Assembly (NCBI GenBank): GCA_016839955.1
Contig: JAEOTI010000572.1
Coordinates: 1 to 10,402 of the forward strand
DNA: 10,402 bases
DNA from: Candidatus Hodarchaeota archaeon
Lineage (GTDB): Archaea > Asgardarchaeota > Heimdallarchaeia > Hodarchaeales > YT1-057
Reading direction: 5' to 3'
Position 1 is the stretch's first letter. Every line of letters starts with the position of its first letter. Positions 1 through 6,846 of the stretch are shown here, piece after piece. The notes beneath the pieces are model-generated. The model had not been told where the DNA came from. It ran no database searches and saw only the letters and a program-made list of their open reading frames with translations. The position numbers and the translations under genes were made by a program.

Positions 1-348
1 AGTGCTTTTCATGCTTATGATTTGTGTTTCAATAGCTTCTAAACGTTCTACAATAATAGCATTCTGTTCAACACTGTTCAAGACCATTTTTGTGAGGTCC
101 TTTAAGTCTTGTGCCAGTTCATCTACTTTAAATTCAGAAAAGCCTTCCACTAAGTGTGCTAAATCAGTAGTCGACTGAGAAAAGGTAATTGCGGCAAATC
201 CATCTTTAATTTCACGTCTTAATCGGTCTGTTGATCTTTCAACAAAATTTTGGATTGTAGAAGTGTACCTTTCACGAATCAACTTCTCTAGTCGAGCAAT
301 ATTCTCCGACAATGTTTCTACTTTACGTAGAATGCTCTGTTCAGACAT
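1..348 (-). CDS. Coiled-coil protein, N-terminal part (runs off left edge)
   Basis: An open frame of 116 codons starts at the ATG at 348 and reaches base 1 without a stop, so the C-terminal part lies outside the window. The start is well supported: AAGGAG (complement of 355-360) sits 6 bases upstream. The visible protein begins MSEQSILRKV and is charged, helical and heptad-like (for example LSENIARLEKLI near residues 13-24 and VERLEAIETQI at 100-110). It has no signal peptide, membrane segment or catalytic motif. I do not recognise a family. Residues 101-115 resemble a motif repeated in the response regulator gene at 1625-2977 (R-L-x-x-I-E-x-Q at the core), which may mean shared ancestry or only shared coiled-coil composition. 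It lies 63 bases downstream of the ARPP-1 gene on the same strand and could share its transcript. Confidence 0.75.
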   Translation of the reverse strand, partial: MSEQSILRKVETLSENIARLEKLIRERYTSTIQNFVERSTDRLRREIKDGFAAITFSQSTTDLAHLVEGFSEFKVDELAQDLKDLTKMVLNSVEQNAIIVERLEAIETQIISMKST

Positions 349-354
349 TTCATT

Positions 355-360
355 CTCCTT
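355..360 (-). promoter_or_regulatory. Shine-Dalgarno site of the coiled-coil gene
   Basis: The minus strand reads AAGGAG here, six bases before the ATG at 348. A second ATG at 353 lies in another frame and too close to the site, so this site fixes 348 as the start of the left-edge gene. Confidence 0.65.
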
Positions 361-411
361 CAAAAAATATTCTAATTTGAATTATGGTTTATTCGCTGAG
401 AAGCCGATATT

Positions 412-1500
412 CTACTCTTCTTCTTCATCAGGGAATGCTTGCTGTTCAATGCTTGGTAATTCTTCCTCTTCCAACGAAACAATTCTTTGAGTAATATCCT
501 CTTGAGCTTCCATTCCAGGAAATCCTTCTCCTTCGGAAGGAAAAAACTCGGCTTGTCCTTTTGCATAATAAAATTCCGCTAATTGGTCTTCATGCTCAAT
601 AAGCAGTGCAGAATAATCACGGTCCTTCCCTGGTTTAGAAACAAAAATTTGACCTGCATCTATTGGTTCTTTTTTTTCTAGTTGGATTTGAAGCAGAGAA
701 GTTCGAAAAATTTCCTCTAAATTTTCCTCTATAGTGACTCCTTCTATCTCACCATGGATTGAAAGTTCGGTAATGAAACTGTTCACCACTCCCTCTTGCT
801 GGCTTTCCCAAAGCTGAGGAGTACCGTACAATTCTACACCTATTAATTCGTTACCTATGAATAATGCTAACCCATTTTGATCAGGAAAAGCCTTTCCTGC
901 TTTAAAAAGAATCTCTTTGGTCTCTTTATCAACAGATATTTTCTCTTCTTCAGTTTCTTGGGCAATTTCTTCCATTTCTGCAAAACTTTGAGAAGATGCT
1001 GCTTCTTCAGGAACAAAATCCGCCCGTTTGGATCTATATTTAGCGATTGAACCCCAAGTCGTACTCTGTTCTGCCATTACATTTACAAAGCCCATGCTAG
1101 GGCTCATTCGAACTTTTTGATGTATATCAAATTTTGATGAGGTTTGCTGACCACCTCGAGCGAATGTCCAACGACCTTGCTCTACACAATTAACAGGGAC
1201 ATCACGAATTTCTTTTTCACCTTTAGAGGGTGATAAGATAATAGGAACAGTAATCATACGATCTTGTTTGCCACCAGTGACGACTTGAAGATAGGGAATA
1301 AGTACAGGTGTAGGGCTAGAAGTTGCAATTCGAAGTATATTGACAGACTCACTTTCAAGAACTTCTGCCGAACCGTCTTCAGTAGCCTGAGCTAAAGTTT
1401 TCAAATCAGGGTTTGTTTTGAGTCTTAATGGTAATAAAGCTACCCCTGTTGCTAATTCAGGGGCGCCAATCTCAAGTGAATTTAGAAATTTCAGAATCAT
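412..1500 (-). CDS. ARPP-1 domain protein with acidic C-terminal tail
   Basis: This 362-residue protein carries the ARPP-1 domain (also called DUF6569), recognised from its two best-conserved blocks: GGKQDRM at about residues 76-82, and the hallmark CVEQGRW at about 105-111, preceded by a PVN strand. A later block, LALFIGNELIGVELYG (about 211-226), matches the family's second conserved part. Residues about 165-190 and the last 30 are rich in Glu; the protein ends in DEEEE. The biochemical function of the family is not established to my knowledge; the name refers to association with ADP-ribosylglycohydrolase and rhodanese-phosphatase superfamily proteins. No catalytic residue can be assigned here. 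I chose the ATG at 1500 because GAGG lies 8 bases upstream; a GTG at 1539 would add 13 residues but has no ribosome binding site. It follows the response regulator gene on the same strand. Confidence 0.85.
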   Translation of the reverse strand: MILKFLNSLEIGAPELATGVALLPLRLKTNPDLKTLAQATEDGSAEVLESESVNILRIATSSPTPVLIPYLQVVTGGKQDRMITVPIILSPSKGEKEIRDVPVNCVEQGRWTFARGGQQTSSKFDIHQKVRMSPSMGFVNVMAEQSTTWGSIAKYRSKRADFVPEEAASSQSFAEMEEIAQETEEEKISVDKETKEILFKAGKAFPDQNGLALFIGNELIGVELYGTPQLWESQQEGVVNSFITELSIHGEIEGVTIEENLEEIFRTSLLQIQLEKKEPIDAGQIFVSKPGKDRDYSALLIEHEDQLAEFYYAKGQAEFFPSEGEGFPGMEAQEDITQRIVSLEEEELPSIEQQAFPDEEEE

Positions 1501-1508
1501 TCTAACAT

Positions 1509-1512
1509 CCTC
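1509..1512 (-). promoter_or_regulatory. Shine-Dalgarno site favouring the ATG at 1500
   Basis: The minus strand reads GAGG, followed by 8 bases and the ATG at 1500. No comparable site precedes the alternative GTG at 1539, where the upstream bases are TTTTTGAACTT. This is the reason for the shorter ARPP-1 protein. Confidence 0.5.
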
Positions 1513-1560
1513 AGTTTTTTCAGTTAATGGTTCACTCACAAGTTCAAAAACATTAATTTT

Positions 1561-1583
1561 TTCTTTCGTTATGAATGAAAGAA
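1561..1583 (-). repeat. Inverted repeat upstream of the ARPP-1 gene
   Basis: Perfect 7-base arms TTCTTTC and GAAAGAA flank a 9-base spacer in the gap between the response regulator stop (1625) and the ARPP-1 start. A perfect 10-base palindrome, ATGAATTCAT, lies close by at 1588-1597. It could be an RNA hairpin in the inter-gene region or a dimeric regulator site. The gap is AT-rich, so chance is a real alternative. Confidence 0.35.
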
Positions 1584-1624
1584 TTAAATGAATTCATAAG
1601 TCTAATAACTTTAAGTTTTTTTTC

Positions 1625-2977
1625 CTAACCAATTTGACTGAGGATTTCTTTAAACTGGTTAAAAAAACCTTGTACTAGTGTTTGGAACTCCTGATATCCA
1701 AAATCTTCTTGAATGGAACCTTTTAATATATTTTCGAGTTTTAATATTATATTATAGAGCTCTTCTGCATTTTCTCTTACATTAGGAGAAAGTGTAGAAT
1801 CTGAGGAGATTTCTATAATCTTTATATTGCTTTCTTTTATTTTGTCCAAAATGGCTTCCTTTTTTCTTGTTTCGTCCCTCGAAGCATTCTTCCATTCTAA
1901 AAAGTCAATTAAAGTGTTACCTGTTTCCTTCAGTTCATGAGTTCTACGTACAATTGTAATTAGTCGGCTTCCTCTTATAATCTGGCCTGAATCTTGCGGA
2001 ACAGGTGTTTTACTTGAAATCTCTCCTATTTTGGTCGAGAGATCATGAGTTTGTTTTTCTACTGAATCTACTCGAGATGAAAGTTCCTTTCTAAGGTTTC
2101 TCTCTAAGTGATCAAAATGATTTGTCATATCTATCTGTGATTCATGAGGTCTAGAAGGTTCAGAAATGGAAATGTCCTTGAGTTGTTCTTCAATAGAAAG
2201 TAGTCGTGTAAAAATTTCCTTACGCAAATCTGTTGTTAAATCTTTAATGTCTGAAGCAATTTCCTGAGGAATTGCGGCCATGCGGGTTTGTAGACTTGCT
2301 TCAGGTCTTGTTCTAGTTGATATTTTTTGTACATGTGATTCAACAGCATGCAAATGAGCACTTAATTCTTGGTGAATTGTATTAGAAAACACTTTTAGTT
2401 CTTTAGCAATCTCTTGAGTTATAATTGCCATCCGTGACTCAAAGCTTGTCTCAATTTGAGACAGAGCATCGGTAATTTCGCTAATAGCTGATGAATCCAG
2501 GCCCAATGAAGCTGCTGATGTAGAAGAACTTAATGATGATTTTTGGCCAAGATACCCTTCTCTTTGCACTCTTCCTGCTATTTTTTCATGAGCAGGTAGT
2601 TTCTGAATCGCAATTCGATTAATAATGCTTGATAACTCTGCAAATTGACTTTTTAATTCTCCACCCTTTTTAAGATAATAATCAGCTCCTAAGTTCAGCG
2701 CACGAATTACAGTATCTTCTCTACCACGGCCAGTAAATATAATAACTGGGATCCATACTCCTTCTTTCCGAAGAAGCTCTAATAACTCTAAACCATTAAT
2801 TTCTGGCATTTGATAATCAAGAACTATAACATCAACATCCTTCTCAGCTAATTTTTGTAAACCATTAGGAGCAGATTTTGCTATTATCAAATCGATTGAG
2901 GGGTCTTCTCTAGCAATAAATCTTCTAGCTAAATCAGTAAAGTCCTCATCATCGTCTATAAGAAGGACACGTATCAA
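1625..2977 (-). CDS. Response regulator: receiver domain plus repetitive coiled-coil output
   Basis: The 450-residue product begins with a complete receiver domain (about 1-125). It has the acidic pocket Asp8-Asp10, phospho-acceptor Asp54 in VLDYQMP, switch Thr82 in IIFTGRG, and Lys103/104 in the GADYYLKKGG stretch typical of archaeal receivers. No DNA-binding or known enzymatic output domain follows. Instead there is a Ser-rich linker (about 146-165), then a long helical region with three related segments near 181-220, 231-270 and 287-314, and a C-terminal helical part (about 335-450) of unknown family. A partner histidine kinase is not in the window. I chose the TTG at 2977 (protein start MIRVLLIDDD) over the TTG at 3025, because GGTGGTC precedes it and the longer form adds 16 residues with no receiver-domain match. 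The GTPase gene ends 17 bases upstream, suggesting co-transcription. Confidence 0.9.
   Translation of the reverse strand: MIRVLLIDDDEDFTDLARRFIAREDPSIDLIIAKSAPNGLQKLAEKDVDVIVLDYQMPEINGLELLELLRKEGVWIPVIIFTGRGREDTVIRALNLGADYYLKKGGELKSQFAELSSIINRIAIQKLPAHEKIAGRVQREGYLGQKSSLSSSTSAASLGLDSSAISEITDALSQIETSFESRMAIITQEIAKELKVFSNTIHQELSAHLHAVESHVQKISTRTRPEASLQTRMAAIPQEIASDIKDLTTDLRKEIFTRLLSIEEQLKDISISEPSRPHESQIDMTNHFDHLERNLRKELSSRVDSVEKQTHDLSTKIGEISSKTPVPQDSGQIIRGSRLITIVRRTHELKETGNTLIDFLEWKNASRDETRKKEAILDKIKESNIKIIEISSDSTLSPNVRENAEELYNIILKLENILKGSIQEDFGYQEFQTLVQGFFNQFKEILSQIG
2036..2437 (-). repeat. Three related coiled-coil segments in the response regulator
   Basis: The segments lie at 2318-2437, 2168-2287 and 2036-2119 (protein residues 181-220, 231-270 and 287-314). 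The first two share RMA-I-QEIA at the same offset of 50 residues. All three share a 20-residue end that can be written L-R-K-E-L-x-x-R-L-x-S-V-E-x-Q-x-x-D-I-S. This points to internal duplication of a helical unit, perhaps giving a variable-length output stalk. Confidence 0.6.
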
Positions 2978-2981
2978 TTTT

Positions 2982-2988
2982 GACCACC
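2982..2988 (-). promoter_or_regulatory. Shine-Dalgarno site for the response regulator TTG start
   Basis: The minus strand reads GGTGGTC, close to the archaeal anti-SD complement GGTGATC, with AAAA between it and the TTG at 2977. It places translation initiation just after the stop of the upstream GTPase gene. Confidence 0.5.
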
Positions 2989-2994
2989 AAAATT

Positions 2995-3942
2995 TTAAAT
3001 ATTTAAAACCCGAGCAAGAACCCAATTAAAGCCATCATCTAGACCTTCTCTAGTTTTAGCTGATGATTTTATTATTTTCCATTTACGTGTGTCCACAGCA
3101 TTTAATTTGAGACTGTTGACTAGAGTTTTCTCATCGTATTTTTTTAGGAGGTCACTTTTGTTTGCAAAAACAAGTAAAGGAGCAGATCCAGCCTTTGGAG
3201 ACTCAAGAACTCTGTTAAGTTCATTTGCAGCTTCCTGAAATCTCTCTGGCTCTGTACTATCAAGGACAAAAACTAAAGCACTTGGATTTTTCAAAAAATT
3301 ACTCCAAGAATTTCTAAATCGTTTTTGACCAGCCATATCGAACATAACTAACTGCATCTGATTGAACAGGAGACGAATGATATTCGCCCTAGTTGTAGGT
3401 TGTGTTTTTAAGAAGCTACCTGACTGTAAGTGTTTAATGATGCTTGTTTTTCCCGCCCTATCTAATCCAAAAACAAAGAGTTTTAGAGCGGCTGATTCCT
3501 CTCGAGGTGGATTTTCAGCTGGTAAGGAAGATAAAAATTCCTTTAATATCTCTTGAACTTCTAAACTCGCCTGAGGGATCCCAGGGTCATCACGGGCGCC
3601 TTCATACAAGGCTTTGTATGCGGATGGTATCTCTCTTATGGTTTCTACAAGGGATTTAAATGATTCTTCTAGAGAAGCAGGATCAGTCTCATCATCTATT
3701 AAAACTAGAGTGACTAAAACCATTTCTGCAGATCCTCTAGCCCATTCTGAAGGAATTTCAAAGTATAAGTTAGCAGCTTTCCATCCTACCTGTTGTTGAA
3801 CAAAAAAACCTTCTGTTTCTAAAAAATCCAGTGTTCTACAGATTTCAGTTTCTTTATCTGGATCGAGAGCCTGAGGAATAGCATGAAGAATCGTTGGACC
3901 TTTGTGAGTGTGAAAATATGAAAGCGTAACTGTTCTTGGCAA
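2995..3942 (-). CDS. Arf-like small GTPase with N-terminal longin-like domain
   Basis: This is a 315-residue two-part protein. Residues about 1-120 look like a longin/roadblock-type domain: it opens with a strand ending in SYFHTHKGP, and a later strand LVTLVLIDD leads into a helix. A linker (about 125-150) leads to a complete Ras-superfamily G domain: G1 GLDRAGKTS (159-167), G2 Thr around 183-184, G3 DMAGQ (202-206), G4 NKSD (261-264) and G5 SSAK (293-296). GLDxAGKT and the sequence around the G3 region are Arf/Arl-like. The glutamine needed for hydrolysis in Arf (Q206 here) is present. Arf's usual N-terminal amphipathic helix and Gly2 are absent, replaced by the longin-like part; there is no lipidation motif at the C-terminus. 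The TTG at 3942 has AGGTG 8 bases upstream. It lies 93 bases after the multi-longin gene and 17 bases before the response regulator. Family call is firm; role is unknown. Confidence 0.92.
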   Translation of the reverse strand: MPRTVTLSYFHTHKGPTILHAIPQALDPDKETEICRTLDFLETEGFFVQQQVGWKAANLYFEIPSEWARGSAEMVLVTLVLIDDETDPASLEESFKSLVETIREIPSAYKALYEGARDDPGIPQASLEVQEILKEFLSSLPAENPPREESAALKLFVFGLDRAGKTSIIKHLQSGSFLKTQPTTRANIIRLLFNQMQLVMFDMAGQKRFRNSWSNFLKNPSALVFVLDSTEPERFQEAANELNRVLESPKAGSAPLLVFANKSDLLKKYDEKTLVNSLKLNAVDTRKWKIIKSSAKTREGLDDGFNWVLARVLNI

Positions 3943-3950
3943 TGGAAAAG

Positions 3951-3955
3951 CACCT
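3951..3955 (-). promoter_or_regulatory. Shine-Dalgarno site for the Arf-like GTPase TTG start
   Basis: The minus strand reads AGGTG, 8 bases before the TTG at 3942. An upstream ATG at 3959 is followed directly by a TAG stop, so it cannot be the start. Confidence 0.5.
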
Positions 3956-3987
3956 ACATGGAAAAACTCGACAATAATTAAGAGTTC

Positions 3988-4012
3988 AGAAGAAGCTTTT
4001 GAAAATTCTTCT
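3988..4012 (-). terminator. Stem-loop between multi-longin and Arf-like GTPase genes
   Basis: Arms AGAAGAA and TTCTTCT can pair over 7 bases, and an inner TTT/AAA pair extends the stem around a short loop, leaving a two-base GC bulge. It starts 24 bases after the stop of the multi-longin gene. A T-run (GTTTTTCC) follows only about 20 bases later, so this could be a weak transcription end, an RNA processing site, or neither. Archaeal termination usually relies on T-tracts without a hairpin, which lowers confidence. Confidence 0.3.
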
Positions 4013-4035
4013 TGTCAATAAACCAAAGAATCAAC

Positions 4036-5481
4036 TTATCTTTTCCACCAACTTCTCCGTGGGGAAGTTTTTTTACTGATATCTTTCATCAAGGTTGAAA
4101 TAGATTTATCGAATAAAGATTCCTTCAAATTACTACTGATGATATCAGATAAAATGTTCTTAATAGGTCCTTCAAGATCTTTTAAAACATTTTCTGGTAA
4201 TTCTTTTTTAATAAAATCTCCAAATCCTTTAGTCATAAAAAGGCCTTTAGGGTTGTTTGAAGCGAGAAAATAGTTCTCTCCTTCAAGAATTTCAATATAA
4301 GTGAGGGCTCTTACTCCAAAGACTATTTTTTGGGGTATTGAGCGAAATAAATGGGTAAAAAAAGAAAATATTGAACCTAAATAACCTGAAAGAACTAAAG
4401 CATCTTCCTTATTATAAGAAGTAAACATTAATCCAGAAGAGTCGAATATAATTGCCCAGGGTTCAGTTGTTTCAGCTGATAAGTCAATTGTGAATCTCAT
4501 TCTAAGGTACCAATGTAAGAAAAACAATTCAGCGAGGTCTAAGGCTGCAAAATTACATTCTCCCTTTTTTGCATATGCTCTAGGTTGGTCCCTACCTAAT
4601 TGATGGATACCCAGTTCTTCAAGTGCTTCCTCAAATATTCGATCTACAATAGCCTGGACAGACTCTGAATCATCAGTCCATAAACCTGCATACATATCTA
4701 CAGCTTGTGCACTAAGAACCCCACACACTAAATCAGGGCTTTCTCCAGTACTCTCACGACTGACTCGTAGTAGTCGCGAAGAAATATCCGGATTGGACGC
4801 AATGAGATAAAATTGGTTATGAAAAACCAGTGTAAAGATTTCGATTTCCTTGGGAGGTCTTCTTCTTTGATCCATAAAGCGAATAGACATAGCACCTTCT
4901 TCAGCGGCAATTTTTGTAAGCTGAACAGAAAGAGACGAAATTAATGAAGAAGTTTTTTCATCTAATGGACCAAATTTCCATAAAATATCACTACCATCTG
5001 TTAAGATCGCCCAATTATCAGAGAAAGTGGAAAACGCAATTTTAGCTTCACTCGCTTGGTATATTCCAGAAAGATTTTGTAATAATCTCTCAAGATTAAT
5101 TTGATCTTCTGGTTTTCCTCTTTCTTCAATCATGAATTTTCTGAGTTCATTTTCAAATTCTGTAAACAGAGAGCTGTCAAAATCTTCAGAGACAAAGATA
5201 CCAACCAAAAATGGATTCCTTCCCCCTCGCGTTGATTCAGACTCTTTGTAATCAAATTGGATTTTAGCTTTGCAATTATATTGAATAAATGGCATTGTTA
5301 CTAAGGTCCGCTCAAAATTCTCATCACCAAAGATACTTTGTGAACTCATAAAAGCTTGTGTTGAAATGTCAGTGGGATCATCAACCAATCGGTTAGGTTT
5401 TGGTAAAAATTGAGTAAGAATTGGACCTTCAAGTTCATCCCATCGAGCTACTAACACGAGAATTTGAAATCTGTTCACCAA
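4036..5481 (-). CDS. Multi-longin/roadblock-like domain protein
   Basis: This 481-residue protein matches no enzyme family I recognise. Residues about 5-120 resemble the N-terminal domain of the Arf-like GTPase encoded next door: a first strand ending in a GP-x-L turn (LEGPIL at 17-22), and a later strand FLVGIFVSED followed by a helix. Two further modules repeat each other: WAILTDGSDIL (157-167) to YLIASNPD (225-232), and WAIIFDSSGLM (342-352) to YFLASNNPK (404-412). Each has the strand-helix-strand-strand order of roadblock/longin folds. The tail (about 425-481) is helical and basic. No signal peptide or clear membrane segment is seen. Longin and roadblock proteins are known GTPase partners (MglB, Ragulator, GATOR1, Mon1-Ccz1), and two GTPase genes flank this one on either side of the dehydrogenase. 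The start is TTG at 5481 or GTG at 5478; neither has a good ribosome binding site. The fold call is an inference from sequence pattern. Confidence 0.8.
   Translation of the reverse strand: MVNRFQILVLVARWDELEGPILTQFLPKPNRLVDDPTDISTQAFMSSQSIFGDENFERTLVTMPFIQYNCKAKIQFDYKESESTRGGRNPFLVGIFVSEDFDSSLFTEFENELRKFMIEERGKPEDQINLERLLQNLSGIYQASEAKIAFSTFSDNWAILTDGSDILWKFGPLDEKTSSLISSLSVQLTKIAAEEGAMSIRFMDQRRRPPKEIEIFTLVFHNQFYLIASNPDISSRLLRVSRESTGESPDLVCGVLSAQAVDMYAGLWTDDSESVQAIVDRIFEEALEELGIHQLGRDQPRAYAKKGECNFAALDLAELFFLHWYLRMRFTIDLSAETTEPWAIIFDSSGLMFTSYNKEDALVLSGYLGSIFSFFTHLFRSIPQKIVFGVRALTYIEILEGENYFLASNNPKGLFMTKGFGDFIKKELPENVLKDLEGPIKNILSDIISSNLKESLFDKSISTLMKDISKKTSPRRSWWKR
4246..5013 (-). repeat. Duplicated longin/roadblock-like modules within the protein
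   Basis: The two copies lie at 4786-5013 and 4246-4458. Each starts with Trp-Ala-Ile-(Leu/Ile)-x-Asp-x-Ser and ends with Tyr-(Leu/Phe)-(Ile/Leu)-Ala-Ser-Asn, with about 60 residues between these marks. The nucleotide sequences have diverged, so this is an old duplication visible only in the protein. Confidence 0.55.
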
Positions 5482-5532
5482 CCAATCAAGAATCTCTTTA
5501 AATCAGCTATAACGCTTTCTGTACCTTTTTTT

Positions 5533-6840
5533 CTAAGGTAACCCTAAACAAAGATAGTCAAAACCAAATTTGGTCATTTTTTGCGGATCGTAAAAATTCC
5601 GACCATCAACGAGAAGATCACCCCTCATCGACAATTTAATCTTTTGGAAATTAAGGTGTCGAAATTCTCGCCATTCAGTTACAAGTACAATGGCATCACT
5701 ATCAAGAGCTACTGAGTAGGCATCATGACAATAAGTTACTGCAAGATCAGGATGAGTTTTTTGTGCGTTTTTCATCGAAACTGGATCATATGCTTTTACT
5801 GAAGCTTCTCTTCTTACTAATGCCTCGATCAATTCAATTGACTTGGCATCTCGAACATCATCAGTATTAGGTTTGAATGATAAACCAAAAATTCCTATTG
5901 TTTTTCCTTGAAAAAATCCTAATTTTTCTTCCATTCTTCGAAGTAATGTAATAACACGTTCTTTATTAATATCATGAGCCGCTTTCAACAGTAGAAAGTC
6001 ATAATCTAGCTCTTCAGCAGAATAAATTAGGGATTTTGTATCTTTAGGAAAACAAGATCCACCAAACCCGAGACCGGGTCCTAAGAAGGCGGAACCTATC
6101 CTTCTATCATAACCCATTCCTCGGATAATTTCACGGATATTTGCACCAACTCTTTCACAAATATCAGCTATTGCGTTAATAAATGAAATTTTAGTTGCCA
6201 GAAAAGAGTTTGATGCATACTTAATTAGTTCAGCGGATTTTATCTCCGTAATAAGCATTGGTACTTCAAGAGGAGAATATAATTCTAGAAGTTTTATGGC
6301 AGCTTTCTTATCTGTAGTTCCAATAACAACTCGATCAGGTTCTAAAAAGTCTCGAACAGCTGATCCTTCACGTAAGAACTCAGGGTTCGATAGAACATGA
6401 AAATGTAGGCTTGGTTGAGTTAGATTCTCTTTGATTGTTTTTTCAATTAGTTCACCAGTACCAACTGGGGATGTAGATTTATTGACAATTATTTTGTTAT
6501 TAGTAAGGAATCTCCCAATATCTTTAGCTACTGCTATTACAGCAGATAAATCAGTCTCACCAGTATCCTTTGGTGGTGTGCCTACAGCAATAAAAATTAT
6601 ATCTGATTCTTCGATTCCATTTTGAATGCTTATGGTAAATTTAAGTCTTTTTTCTTCAGCATTACGTTTAACTAATTCTTTCAAACCTGGTTCATAAATA
6701 GGCATTAGCGGATCATGACGTTGTAAACCGTCGACCTTAGTTTGATCAATATCCACACAAATAACATCATTTCCTAAATCAGCAAAAACAGCTGCAGTAA
6801 CCAAACCAACATAACCGACGCCAACAACACAGATTTTCAT
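5533..6840 (-). CDS. UDP-glucose/GDP-mannose 6-dehydrogenase family enzyme
   Basis: This 435-residue cytosolic enzyme is full length for the family and probably oxidises UDP-glucose to UDP-glucuronate with two NAD+, supplying sugars for glycans or protein glycosylation. The N-terminal Rossmann motif GVGYVGLV spans residues 7-14, with VGTPP at 86-90 and KSTSPVGTG at 121-129. SNPEFLREGSA (151-161) carries Glu154, and ELIKYASN (204-211) carries Lys207 and Asn211. The catalytic thiol is Cys263 in FGGSCFPKDT, with Asp267; the C-terminal UDP-binding domain holds GLSFKPNTDD. All key residues are present. Substrate cannot be fixed from motifs alone: UDP-N-acetyl-mannosamine or GDP-mannose dehydrogenases share the layout. 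The ATG at 6840 has GAGGT 6 bases upstream. The gene starts 23 bases after the Rag-like GTPase stop, so the two are probably co-transcribed, although no glycosyltransferase is nearby. Confidence 0.95.
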   Translation of the reverse strand: MKICVVGVGYVGLVTAAVFADLGNDVICVDIDQTKVDGLQRHDPLMPIYEPGLKELVKRNAEEKRLKFTISIQNGIEESDIIFIAVGTPPKDTGETDLSAVIAVAKDIGRFLTNNKIIVNKSTSPVGTGELIEKTIKENLTQPSLHFHVLSNPEFLREGSAVRDFLEPDRVVIGTTDKKAAIKLLELYSPLEVPMLITEIKSAELIKYASNSFLATKISFINAIADICERVGANIREIIRGMGYDRRIGSAFLGPGLGFGGSCFPKDTKSLIYSAEELDYDFLLLKAAHDINKERVITLLRRMEEKLGFFQGKTIGIFGLSFKPNTDDVRDAKSIELIEALVRREASVKAYDPVSMKNAQKTHPDLAVTYCHDAYSVALDSDAIVLVTEWREFRHLNFQKIKLSMRGDLLVDGRNFYDPQKMTKFGFDYLCLGLP

Positions 6841-6846
6841 ATTATA

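Noticed and set aside
263..490. Open frame on the plus strand over the left-edge gene and the end of the ARPP-1 gene
   Set aside because: It overlaps two well-supported minus-strand genes in antisense, its translation is Ser-rich without family likeness, and it has no ribosome binding site.
2978..3025. Sixteen-residue N-terminal extension of the response regulator that overlaps the GTPase gene
   Set aside because: The extension is Trp/Lys/Phe-rich, does not belong to the receiver fold, and would overlap the GTPase by 31 bases, whereas the TTG at 2977 has a GGTGGTC site.
3362..3799. Three overlapping plus-strand open frames within the Arf-like GTPase gene
   Set aside because: They are antisense to a gene with all five GTPase motifs; overlapping frames of 60-70 codons with no recognisable product are expected by chance.
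4728..4910. Second minus-strand frame inside the multi-longin gene
   Set aside because: It overlaps fully a longer frame with repeated conserved modules and has no independent start signal.
6431..6625. Plus-strand open frame inside the sugar dehydrogenase gene
   Set aside because: Antisense to conserved catalytic-domain coding sequence; the hydrophobic translation is the mirror of Rossmann-fold codons.
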